This document shows, piece by piece, positions 1 through 7,882 of a DNA stretch of 53,245 bases. The translations under genes and the position numbers were made by a program. The stretch's first letter is position 1. Each line of letters opens with the position of its first letter. The notes under the pieces are model-generated. The model saw only the letters and a list, made by a program, of their open reading frames with translations. It was not told the origin of the DNA and did no database searches. The DNA is from Prosthecobacter debontii (lineage in GTDB: Bacteria; Verrucomicrobiota; Verrucomicrobiia; Chthoniobacterales; Chthoniobacteraceae). The stretch spans positions 1-53,245 of the forward strand of contig CAMDQC010000016.1 of assembly GCA_945905735.1 (NCBI GenBank), read 5' to 3'.

Positions 1-1
1 C

Positions 2-1795
2 ACGGGCAGCTATGTGAATGCCACGGCAGTCCAGCCGGATGGGAAGATCATCATCGGGGGGATATTCACTGCGGTGCTCGGCGTGCCGCGCAGCAATATC
101 GCCCGGCTCAATACCGACGGTACGCTGGACACCGGCTTCGATCCAAAAGCGAACGGCGAAGTCTTTGGCGTGGCGGTGCAGCCGGATGGGAAGGTGCTGT
201 TCGTCGGCAGCTTCACCACGCTCCAGCCTAATGGTGGGGGCGCGGCCACCTCGCGGCAGCGGATCGCACGGGTGAATGCCGATGGGACGCTGGACACTAG
301 CTTCGATCCCAATGCAAACCTCCCCGTCTTGAGAGTGACGGTGCAGGCGGATGGAAAGGTACTGCTCGGGGGCACCTTCACCACGCTCCAGCCCAACGGT
401 GCGGGCGCGGCCACCTCGCGGCAGCGGATCGCACGGGTGAATGCCGACGGGACGCTGGACACTAGCTTCGATCCCAAGGCGAACAACAGCGTCTATGGCG
501 TGGCGGTGCAGGCGGATGGGAAATTACTGCTGGGCGGCAGTTTTACCACGCTCCAGCCCAACGGCGCGGGCGCGGCCACCTCGCGGCAGCGCATCGCGCG
601 GGTGAATGCCGACGGGACACTCGATACCGGCTTCGTTCCCACGGCGAACGACTGGGTATATTGTGTGGCCGTGCAGGCGGATGGGAAAGTGCTGCTCGGT
701 GGACTTTTCACCACGCTCCAGCCCAACGGCGCGAGCGCGGCCACTACACGCAACCGCATCGCACGGTTGAACGCCGACGGGACACTGGACACCGACTTCG
801 ATCCGAATGCGAACAGCCCGATCTCGAGCGTGGTGGTGCAGGCGGATGGGAAGGTGCTCTTGGGCGGCGGCTTCAGCACGCTCCAGCCGAACGGCGCGCT
901 CGTGGCTACCTCGCGGCCTCGCATCGCGCGGGTGAATGCCGACGGGACGCTGGCCCCCGGCTTCGATCCCTATGCGTTATCCTCAGTCCGTAGCGTGGCG
1001 GTGCAGGCGGATGGGAAGGTGATCCTTGGCGGCAACTTCACCTCTCTCTTGCCCAATGGCGCGGCCACGCTTACGGCGCGCAACTTCTTTGCCCGCTTGG
1101 TGAACGACCCCGCCACGCAGACCCTCACCGGGCCCGAAGCTACACAGGCGCTCTGGCAGCGCGGCGGCTCGGCACCGGAGGTGAGCCGCGTCTCCTTCGA
1201 GCTGAGCACCGACGGCGGTGCGAGTTGGAGCCCACTCGGTCCCGGCAACCGCATCGGCACCACCGCGAACTGGCAACTCACCGGCCTTTCGCTCCCCGCC
1301 AGCGCCCGTCTCCGCGCACGAGGCGCGACGACGGGCGGCTTCTACAACGGCAGCTCCGGCATCATCGAGCAGGTGGTGTCGTTGCACCTCCAGCAATGGA
1401 AACTCACCCACCTCAGCGATGCCGATGCAGCGAATGACGGCGATACCGACTTCGACGGCTTGCGCACCATCCTCGAATACGCCACCGGCGGCGACCCGCT
1501 CGTGCCGGGTGCGCTTCCCCTCGGCAGCGCCGTGGCAGGCAAGACCGCGATCACTTTCCCTCGCAATACCGCCGCGACCGGCGTGACGCTCACCGTGCAG
1601 GGCAGCGACGACCTTTCCACCTGGACGGACCTGGCCCGCAGCACCGCTGGCGCGGCGATGGTGGCGCTGGTCGGCGGGGTGACGGTGACGGAGACCGGCG
1701 CGGGCCCGCTTCTCACCGTGGAAGTGCGCGACCTTTACCCCATCGGCGACCCCGCGCACCCGCAGCGCTTCCTCCGCCTGCACGCCGCGCCGTAG
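2..1795 (+). CDS. Delta-60 repeat (beta-propeller-like) surface protein, 5' end cut off by the window
   Basis: The frame is open from the first bases, so the true start lies upstream; the GTG at 14 is probably not the start. The visible part is a tandem array of about seven units of about 54 residues (162 bp). Each carries the pattern VQxDGK-LLGG-FTTLQPNG-RIARxNADGTLDTxFDP typical of the delta-60 repeat family, which is thought to form propeller or solenoid structures on secreted proteins. After the array come an Ig-like stretch (about 1115-1380), then an acidic segment 'LSDADAANDGDTDFDGLRTI' and 'EYATGGDP', a signature often seen near the C-terminus of exported Verrucomicrobia proteins. The protein ends in RFLRLHAAP. 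The units are very similar at DNA level, which suggests recent duplication. Ligand and role are unknown. Confidence 0.85.
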   Translation, partial: TGSYVNATAVQPDGKIIIGGIFTAVLGVPRSNIARLNTDGTLDTGFDPKANGEVFGVAVQPDGKVLFVGSFTTLQPNGGGAATSRQRIARVNADGTLDTSFDPNANLPVLRVTVQADGKVLLGGTFTTLQPNGAGAATSRQRIARVNADGTLDTSFDPKANNSVYGVAVQADGKLLLGGSFTTLQPNGAGAATSRQRIARVNADGTLDTGFVPTANDWVYCVAVQADGKVLLGGLFTTLQPNGASAATTRNRIARLNADGTLDTDFDPNANSPISSVVVQADGKVLLGGGFSTLQPNGALVATSRPRIARVNADGTLAPGFDPYALSSVRSVAVQADGKVILGGNFTSLLPNGAATLTARNFFARLVNDPATQTLTGPEATQALWQRGGSAPEVSRVSFELSTDGGASWSPLGPGNRIGTTANWQLTGLSLPASARLRARGATTGGFYNGSSGIIEQVVSLHLQQWKLTHLSDADAANDGDTDFDGLRTILEYATGGDPLVPGALPLGSAVAGKTAITFPRNTAATGVTLTVQGSDDLSTWTDLARSTAGAAMVALVGGVTVTETGAGPLLTVEVRDLYPIGDPAHPQRFLRLHAAP

Positions 1796-1863
1796 GGAGG
1801 CCAACCCGGTTCCAGCCGCAGCGGTGAGTTGACGCGCTGCCGGGCATCGGGCATTTTCCACGC

Positions 1864-2064
1864 GTGAGCACGCTGATTGAAATTGAGGAGGCTTCCGATG
1901 CGTTGTCGCCGGAGCAAAAGCAGGAGTTGATTCTCTTTCTTGCTGCCCGACTGCGGGCGGGTGGTGCGGAGATGCCTACGCCGCGTCGGTTTTCTAAGCA
2001 GACGATGGATAGGTGGATCGCGGAGGATGAGGCAGATACGGAACGCTTCCGGCGCGGGGCGTGA
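1864..2064 (+). CDS. VapB-like antitoxin of a broken PIN toxin-antitoxin pair
   Basis: A 66-residue acidic protein from a GTG start (LIEIEEASDALSPEQKQELI at the N-terminus, a W-containing acidic tail). It resembles the short antitoxins encoded directly before PIN-domain toxins, with an N-terminal helical segment and a C-terminal tail (FSKQTMDRW...DEADTERFRR) of the kind that wraps the toxin. Its stop codon overlaps the next start by the 4-bp GTGA at 2061-2064, the usual arrangement in vapBC operons. The downstream reading frame is only 13 codons long (see 2061-2102), so this antitoxin has no intact toxin partner here. I see no clear ribosome-binding site. The assignment rests on size, composition and the toxin stump, not on a search. 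Confidence 0.6.
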   Translation: MSTLIEIEEASDALSPEQKQELILFLAARLRAGGAEMPTPRRFSKQTMDRWIAEDEADTERFRRGA

Positions 2065-2102
2065 GGCTTTTTCTCGATACGAGTGTGCTGGTGGAGCAGT
2101 GA
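2061..2102 (+). pseudogene. Stump of a VapC-like PIN-domain toxin (13 codons)
   Basis: GTG at 2061 overlaps the antitoxin stop and opens the frame MRLFLDTSVLVEQ, then TGA at 2100-2102. 'xxFLDTSVLV' is the classic first strand of PIN-domain ribonucleases and includes the first metal-binding Asp (here residue 6). A full PIN domain is about 130 residues, so all other catalytic acidic residues are missing. The mnmE start codon follows 2 bp later, so the rest appears to have been deleted rather than frameshifted. GGAG at 2093-2096 lies 8 bp before the mnmE ATG, so the stump now also serves as its ribosome-binding region. Confidence 0.65.
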
Positions 2103-2104
2103 AT

Positions 2105-3430
2105 ATGGATACCATCGCAGCCATCAGCACCGCACCGGCAGAAGCCGCCATCGCGCTCATCCGCATGAGCGGGCCGGAGGCGCTCGCGATTGCCGAGCTG
2201 CTGTGGCGGGGGAAAAAGAGCGTCGCCACGTTGCCGCCGCGCTTTGCTGCGTATGGCAGCATCGTGGAAGACGGAGCGAAGCTCGACGATGTGTTGCTCA
2301 CCACCTTTCGCGGCCCCGCCAGCTACACGGGCGAAGACATGGTGGAGATCGCCTGCCACGGCGGCGTGCTCGTCTCGCGCCGCATCCTCGCCGCCCTTCT
2401 CCGGCGCGGCGCGCGGAGTGCGGAGCCGGGCGAGTTCACCCAGCGCGCTTACATGAACGGCAAGCTCGACCTCACGCAGGCCGAAGCCGTCATGGACCTC
2501 ATCGGCGCGCAGACGGAACTCGCACTGCAAGCCGCCGCCGAGCAGCTCGAAGGGCGACTCGGCGACCGCATCCGCATCTTGCTCCAGCAAGTGCTGGAGA
2601 TTCTCGCGCATGTGGAGGCGTATATTGATTTCCCCGACGAGGATATTTCCCCCGATGTCGGCGCGGCTCTGCAAGCGCGCATGGATTCCGCGAAGGCGGA
2701 AATAGAGAGCCTTCTCGCCACCGCCAGCCAAGGCAGGCTCATGCGCGAAGGCGTCCGCACCGTCATCTATGGCGCACCCAACGTCGGCAAATCCTCGCTG
2801 CTCAATCTCCTCCTCGGCTTCGAGCGCGCCATCGTCAACGCCCGCCCCGGCACCACCCGCGACGTGCTCGAAGAAACGGTGAATCTTCGCGGCATCCCCA
2901 TCCGCCTCATGGACACCGCAGGCGTCCGCGACACCGAGGATGAAATCGAACGCGCAGGCATCGAGCGCACCCGCCGCGCACTGGAGCGCGCCGACCTCGT
3001 GCTGCATCTTTTCGACGCCAGCGCCCCGCCGACCGACGAACTGCCGACGACGCCCGGCAAAGTCCTGCGCATCATCAACAAGGCCGATCTCGGCCAACAC
3101 GCAGCATGGGCGAGCGAAGAAGTCGCCCGCATCTCATGCCTGCAAAACACCGGCCTCGACGCACTCACCGACGCCATTTTCTCCGCAGTCACCGGCGGCG
3201 CAGCGCGGAGCGAATGGAGCGTCGCCATCAACGCACGGCATCAGTCCTGTCTCGAAAAAGCGCGCGCTTTCATCGTCGTCGCGCAGCAAGCATTGGAGGA
3301 CGGACTCTCGCCCGAATTCGTCGCCGAAGACCTGCGCGCCACCATGAACGCCATCGGCGATGTCGTAGGCCGCCCCGACACCGAGGATGTGCTAGGGGTG
3401 ATCTTCGCTTCCTTCTGCATCGGCAAATAG
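2105..3430 (+). CDS. mnmE: tRNA modification GTPase MnmE (TrmE)
   Basis: A 441-residue GTPase that works with MnmG to install the (carboxymethyl)aminomethyl group on uridine-34 of certain tRNAs. The N-terminus (MDTIAAISTAPAEAAIALIRMSG) is the typical tetrahydrofolate-binding domain, followed by a helical domain with 'EPGEFTQRAYMNGKLDLTQAEAV'. The G domain is embedded, with P-loop GAPNVGKSS near residue 221, DTAGVRDTEDEIE near 269 and NKAD. The protein ends in the diagnostic FCIGK, whose Cys is conserved. The ATG at 2105 is chosen because it gives the canonical N-terminus and has GGAG 8 bp upstream. The frame is open further upstream to 1940, but that part overlaps the antitoxin. mnmG is not nearby. 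Confidence 0.97.
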   Translation: MDTIAAISTAPAEAAIALIRMSGPEALAIAELLWRGKKSVATLPPRFAAYGSIVEDGAKLDDVLLTTFRGPASYTGEDMVEIACHGGVLVSRRILAALLRRGARSAEPGEFTQRAYMNGKLDLTQAEAVMDLIGAQTELALQAAAEQLEGRLGDRIRILLQQVLEILAHVEAYIDFPDEDISPDVGAALQARMDSAKAEIESLLATASQGRLMREGVRTVIYGAPNVGKSSLLNLLLGFERAIVNARPGTTRDVLEETVNLRGIPIRLMDTAGVRDTEDEIERAGIERTRRALERADLVLHLFDASAPPTDELPTTPGKVLRIINKADLGQHAAWASEEVARISCLQNTGLDALTDAIFSAVTGGAARSEWSVAINARHQSCLEKARAFIVVAQQALEDGLSPEFVAEDLRATMNAIGDVVGRPDTEDVLGVIFASFCIGK

Positions 3431-3541
3431 GCCGCTAAAATCGTTAGGTAAATTTCCTGAAACATTCCTTGCGCGAACGCAGAACTCGGCGATGTTCCGC
3501 GCAGAAGGTCGCCTTCGACAATTCCTCTACCCGAACATAAA

Positions 3542-3588
3542 ATGCGGCCCGCAGCGCGCCCAGTGCTGCGGGCCGCATAATTTTTTAG
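3542..3588 (+). terminator. Strong Rho-independent terminator downstream of mnmE
   Basis: A perfect 14-bp inverted repeat (3542-3555 with 3565-3578, ATGCGGCCCGCAGC and its complement) with a 9-nt loop is followed by AATTTTTT. It lies 111 bp after the mnmE stop. An A-run before the left arm means it could also work in the reverse direction. The rest of the 3431-3716 gap holds no convincing gene. This is the only textbook intrinsic terminator I found in the window. Confidence 0.85.
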
Positions 3589-3716
3589 AACTGATACGAT
3601 TGCCGCTGGCGCGATTAGAAAACCCTCAAATCGAGCGAATTGAGCCTCACAGCGAAACTGTGGCTCTGGCATTCGTCGTTCCATTTCCCTCCCTCGACGC
3701 TATAGTCGCATCTGCG

Positions 3717-4724
3717 ATGCCACAGGACGCTCCATACAAAATCCGCAACGCGGTGTTCGGCTTTCTCTCGGGCTGTGCCGTGCTCATCGCCGCGTGGTCC
3801 TTGAGCGACTCATCTTCCCCGTCTGCGCAGGACGTTACGGCTTATTACGAAAGCACCGTCGCCCCGATCCTTGATGAATCTGCTCGCCGCGACCGCGCTG
3901 CTGCGGATGCGGCGATGAAAAGGCTGCACGCGCATTTCCAACGATTTCACGGCGGCATCCCTGCCTTTGCCGAAGATATCACAGGCTGGGGGACGCGCTT
4001 CGGGATCGTCGGACGCTCGGTGAAGGATCTGTGGACGAAGTTTTGGGAGGACGCGACGCGCGCTACCGCGACCAAACAATACGTGAACGCGAAGTTCCGC
4101 GACCACATCGTTTCGGAGGTGAAGTTGAACGCAGCCATCGCCGACACACTGGGCGTTTTCCACGAGGCCATCACCGCGAACCGCAACCGCACGCTGGCGG
4201 AGGTGAAACTCGCCCTCACCATGCCGGAGTGCCCTGTGCAAATCCCCCCGCTCCGCATCGACGCACTCATGCGCGAATCCGCCGCCGCCGCCGAGAAGCT
4301 CTCCGCGAAGCAAAGCGGCGACACCGTCATCAGCGGCATCGCTACGCTGGCCGTCGGTGCCGCAGCAGGAGAGGCAGCCACGAACCTCGCAGCGTCACTC
4401 CTCGCACGACTCGCAGCGACAACCGCAGCCACCATCGCCACAGAAGGCTCCGCAGCAGCAGGCGCAACGGCCACCGGCGGCGCAGCGGGAACCGTGGGTG
4501 GCCCAGCCGGAACCATCATCGGCGTCGGCGTCGGCATCGTCGCAGCAGTAATCATGGACTGGTGGATGACAGACTCCTTCAAAACAAAACTCCACGAGCA
4601 ATGCGGCAGCTTCCTGACAAAACTCGAGGGCGAACTCGCCGCCAGTCTGCGCAAACCGCTCGAAGACGCAGCCACTACGAACCACGCTGCATTTCGCACT
4701 GCACTCCAGCACTCACTGCCATGA
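3717..4724 (+). CDS. Unrecognised membrane protein, first of an overlapping pair
   Basis: A 335-residue protein not matched to a known family by eye. It has an N-terminal hydrophobic segment (about residues 9-28), a long mostly helical charged middle part, and near residues 200-290 Ala/Gly-rich stretches. The most striking runs GTVGGPAGTIIGVGVGIVAAVIM, a glycine-zipper-like membrane segment with small residues every three to four positions, directly before DWWMTDSFKTKL. Such segments occur in pore-forming or oligomeric membrane proteins, but no function can be claimed. The ATG at 3717 is chosen because it sits just before the hydrophobic segment; upstream sequence in frame runs through the terminator hairpin and is not coding. 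Its stop overlaps the next start by ATGA, so the two are surely co-translated. Confidence 0.7.
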   Translation: MPQDAPYKIRNAVFGFLSGCAVLIAAWSLSDSSSPSAQDVTAYYESTVAPILDESARRDRAAADAAMKRLHAHFQRFHGGIPAFAEDITGWGTRFGIVGRSVKDLWTKFWEDATRATATKQYVNAKFRDHIVSEVKLNAAIADTLGVFHEAITANRNRTLAEVKLALTMPECPVQIPPLRIDALMRESAAAAEKLSAKQSGDTVISGIATLAVGAAAGEAATNLAASLLARLAATTAATIATEGSAAAGATATGGAAGTVGGPAGTIIGVGVGIVAAVIMDWWMTDSFKTKLHEQCGSFLTKLEGELAASLRKPLEDAATTNHAAFRTALQHSLP

Positions 4725-5539
4725 AACTCTTCGTCCTCATCGCCTGCCTCGCCACTACCGCGCTCGCCCAGGTCGGCAGCGTCGCCACGGAACTCACCGA
4801 AGCTGTGCTGAAAAAGATGGCACAATCCTCCGCCAAAGAACTCGCCGAAATCGGCGGCGACGCCACCGTGCGCGCCGTCCTCAGTAAAGCCGCCGCGGAA
4901 GGCGGTGAAGTCGCAGCCCGCGAAGCCGCCACGCTCTGCGAGCGCTTCGGCCCCGCCGCAATCCAAGCCATGAAAGCATCGCCAGCCCGCATGGCGCAAA
5001 GCCTCAGCAGAATGCCCGACGACCTCGCCGCCGCCGCCGTCCGTGCCGCCAGTCGCGAGCCGGAACTGATCGGGAAACTCGTCGCCACACTCGGCGACGA
5101 CGCACTTCTCATCGCCGCAAAACATCCCGGTGTCGGAACGAGCATCGCCGAGAAACTCGGCGCAGAAGGCGTCGCCCTCGCCAAGCAACTCCCCACAGCC
5201 GACGCCATCCGTCTCGCCCGCGCCGCCGACGACATCGCCACCGTTGCAAGGGCGGAGCGTCCCGCCGTATTCGCAAAGCTCCAGCGGACCGGGGGCAAAG
5301 GGCTCGACTTCCTCGAGCGCCACCCGCGCATCCTCCTCACGTCCGCCGGAGTGGCCGTATTCCTCGCGGTGAAGGACGACATTCTCGGCACCAAAGACGC
5401 CCCCGGTCTCATCGAGCGCACGCTCGAAAAGTTTCGCAACCCACTGAGCATCTTCCTCGTCACCATCGCCGCGCTCATCTTCGCCCGCGTGGGTTTCATC
5501 ATCACCCGCATCATCCGTTACCGACGCTCAAAGAAGTAA
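4721..5539 (+). CDS. Unrecognised exported membrane protein, second of an overlapping pair
   Basis: A 272-residue protein with a clear signal peptide (MKLFVLIACLATTALA, cleavage before Q17), a long Ala-rich helical part full of short amphipathic repeats (AADDIATVARAERPAVFAKLQ, EKLGAEGVALAKQ), then two hydrophobic segments near the C-terminus. The first follows ERHPRILL (about 212-226); the second is LSIFLVTIAALIFARVGFII (about 242-262), ending in a basic tail RRSKK. Similar Ala/Asp-rich 'DDA..LA..HP' proteins occur in Planctomycetes and Verrucomicrobia as hypothetical proteins. The gene overlaps the upstream membrane-protein gene by 4 bp, which suggests that the products interact in the envelope. 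Function unknown. Confidence 0.72.
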   Translation: MKLFVLIACLATTALAQVGSVATELTEAVLKKMAQSSAKELAEIGGDATVRAVLSKAAAEGGEVAAREAATLCERFGPAAIQAMKASPARMAQSLSRMPDDLAAAAVRAASREPELIGKLVATLGDDALLIAAKHPGVGTSIAEKLGAEGVALAKQLPTADAIRLARAADDIATVARAERPAVFAKLQRTGGKGLDFLERHPRILLTSAGVAVFLAVKDDILGTKDAPGLIERTLEKFRNPLSIFLVTIAALIFARVGFIITRIIRYRRSKK

Positions 5540-5614
5540 GCAATTTGTCGTCCCCGACATATTCACAGAAATGCTTTGCGGTAATATGGCGAAATACGGT
5601 TCGCTCTGCCGACT

Positions 5615-7834
5615 GTGGGTGCCAATTATGCAAAGGTATTGCTCGATGATTCCGGAGGCCGAGCGTTCGACTACGGGGTGCCGGAAGGGCTCGCTGCGGT
5701 CGTAGGCTCGCGCGTCCGCGTGCCGGTGCGAATGCGCACGCTACTCGGCACCATCATTGCACTTTCCGAGACGACGGAGGCTGATGGCGTGCGGATGATC
5801 TCGGAGCTGGTCGGCGATGAGCCTGCGCTGAGTCCGGGCCTGGTCGCGCTGGCGCAATGGATGGCGGACTACTACTGCTGCCCGCTCGAAGCGGCGATGA
5901 AGACGGTGCTGCCAAACGTAATCCGCAAAGCGGAAGTGGGGCATAAAGTGCGGCTCTTTGCGCGACTGGCTCGCGAAGTCTCCGATGAAGAACTGGCGGA
6001 GTTGGAGAAGAAAGCGCCGAAGCAATCGGACGTCATCAGCGTTCTCCGTGAAGCCGGAAAGGCCATCGCCGTCGCCGAACTTTGCGAGCAGTGCGGCGTC
6101 GCGCACCAAACCGTGCAGACGATGGCGAAGAAAGGCTGGCTGGTCGTGGAGCCCGAGACGGTGGAGCGCGATCCTTTTGGAAAAGAGCAGTTTGTTTCGA
6201 GTGGGAAGCTGGAGCTGAATGAGGAGCAGCGCACCGTCTTTGCGAGGGTCGCGGCGGCGATCGATGGATCTGTAGATGCAAAGAAGCCCTTCCTCCTCCA
6301 CGGAGTCACCGGCAGCGGGAAGACGGAGATCTACCTGCAAGGAATCGACCGCGCGCTGGAGCTTGGGATGGGCGCGATTTTACTCGTGCCGGAGATCTCC
6401 CTCACACCGCAGACGGTCGAACGATTCAAGAGCCGCTTCGCAGCGACGAATCACGAGGTCGCCGTGCTGCACTCGCATCTCAGCGAAGGCGAGCGGCACG
6501 ACGAGTGGCACCGCATCCGCAGCGGCAAGGCGCGTATCGTCATCGGAGCAAGATCGGCCATTTTCGCGCCGGTGGAAAAGCTCGGAATCATCATCGTGGA
6601 TGAAGAGCACGAAAATACTTACAAGCAGGAGGAAATGCCTCGCTACCACGGACGCGACCTCGCCGTGTTGCGCGGGCATTTGGAAAAGTGCGTCGTCGTC
6701 CTCGGCAGCGCCACGCCTTCGCTGGAGAGCGCCTACAACGCGCACACCGGTAAGTATGAGTTGCTGCAACTCACGATGCGCGTGGACGATCAAAAGATGC
6801 CGTTTATCCGCATCGTCGATATGCGGCTGGAGGCGAAAAAGTCCTCGCCCATTATCAGCGACCCGCTCGCCAAGGCCATCACCTCGCGGCTGGAGAAAAA
6901 GGAGCAGGTCATCCTGTTTCTCAATCGCCGCGGCTTTTCTACGACACTGCTCTGCAACAAATGCGGCTACGTCGCCGAGTGCCCGAACTGCTCCGTCTCG
7001 CTCACATTTCATCGCGCGCAAAATCGAATCGTCTGTCACATGTGCGGACATCTCGCGGTCGCGCCGACGAAGTGCCCGGACTGCAAGGACCCCGGCATCA
7101 AATACAGCGGCACTGGCACCGAAAAGGTCGAGGACACCGTGCAGAAATTCTTCCCGACCGCCGTCGTGAAGCGCATGGACGCCGACGTGATGCAAAAGAA
7201 AGAAAGCTACCGCGAAGCGCTCGGAGCCTTCCGTGCCGGGAAGATCGACATCCTCGTCGGCACGCAGATGATTGCCAAAGGACTGCACTTCCCAAACGTC
7301 ACACTCGTCGGAATCATCAACGCCGACATGGGGCTGCACCTCCCCGATTTCCGCGCCAGCGAGCGCACATTCCAGCTCCTCACGCAGGTCGCGGGACGCG
7401 CCGGACGCGGGGATGTCTCGGGCGAAGTCGTCGTGCAGAGCTACACGCCATTTCACCCCGCCATCCAATTCGCGCGGCACCACGATTTCACGGGATTTTA
7501 CGAGCAGGAGATCGAGTGGCGGGAAAAGATGGTGCAGCCGCCGTTCACGCATTTCGTGCTCATCACCGTCCGCTCGCCGCACGAGGAGCGGGCGAAACTC
7601 AGCATCGAAACCCTGCATCGCCGACTCAAGGAAGTGCTGCCGCCGGGCGTCACACTTGGCGAGCCCTCCCCTGCCCCGCTGGAGAAATCGCACGGCAACT
7701 TCCGCTTCCACCTCTCCCTCCGCTCCCGCGCCGTGCTGAAACTCAGCCGCGCCATCCGCTCCGTGCTGGATAAGAATCCGCTTCCCGAAGACGTCTTCGC
7801 CGTCGTGGATGTGGACGCTCACCAGCTCATGTGA
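5615..7834 (+). CDS. priA: Primosomal protein N', replication restart helicase PriA
   Basis: A 739-residue SF2 helicase that binds stalled forks and reloads the replisome. The N-terminal 3'-DNA-binding part begins YAKVLLDDSGGRAFDYGVPEG. Walker A is GVTGSGKTE near residue 229, and the DEEH box is VDEEHENTYKQEE near 327. Eight cysteines in four CxxC pairs between about 447 and 492 (CNKCG, CPNC, CHMCG, CPDC) are the two zinc-binding sites. The late helicase motif GTEKVEDTVQKFFP and the QVAGRAGRG motif follow. Length is normal. The start is a GTG at 5615; no ATG gives this N-terminus. lysA follows about 50 bp later on the same strand. Confidence 0.97.
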   Translation: MGANYAKVLLDDSGGRAFDYGVPEGLAAVVGSRVRVPVRMRTLLGTIIALSETTEADGVRMISELVGDEPALSPGLVALAQWMADYYCCPLEAAMKTVLPNVIRKAEVGHKVRLFARLAREVSDEELAELEKKAPKQSDVISVLREAGKAIAVAELCEQCGVAHQTVQTMAKKGWLVVEPETVERDPFGKEQFVSSGKLELNEEQRTVFARVAAAIDGSVDAKKPFLLHGVTGSGKTEIYLQGIDRALELGMGAILLVPEISLTPQTVERFKSRFAATNHEVAVLHSHLSEGERHDEWHRIRSGKARIVIGARSAIFAPVEKLGIIIVDEEHENTYKQEEMPRYHGRDLAVLRGHLEKCVVVLGSATPSLESAYNAHTGKYELLQLTMRVDDQKMPFIRIVDMRLEAKKSSPIISDPLAKAITSRLEKKEQVILFLNRRGFSTTLLCNKCGYVAECPNCSVSLTFHRAQNRIVCHMCGHLAVAPTKCPDCKDPGIKYSGTGTEKVEDTVQKFFPTAVVKRMDADVMQKKESYREALGAFRAGKIDILVGTQMIAKGLHFPNVTLVGIINADMGLHLPDFRASERTFQLLTQVAGRAGRGDVSGEVVVQSYTPFHPAIQFARHHDFTGFYEQEIEWREKMVQPPFTHFVLITVRSPHEERAKLSIETLHRRLKEVLPPGVTLGEPSPAPLEKSHGNFRFHLSLRSRAVLKLSRAIRSVLDKNPLPEDVFAVVDVDAHQLM

Positions 7835-7882
7835 GGGCTGGACACGCACGCTGCGATTCCCCATCTTCCGCGCCCTTTTTCC

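Noticed and set aside
3492..3716. Upstream extension of the first membrane-protein gene
   Set aside because: It would translate through the mnmE terminator hairpin and gives no signal or domain; the ATG at 3717 directly precedes the hydrophobic segment.
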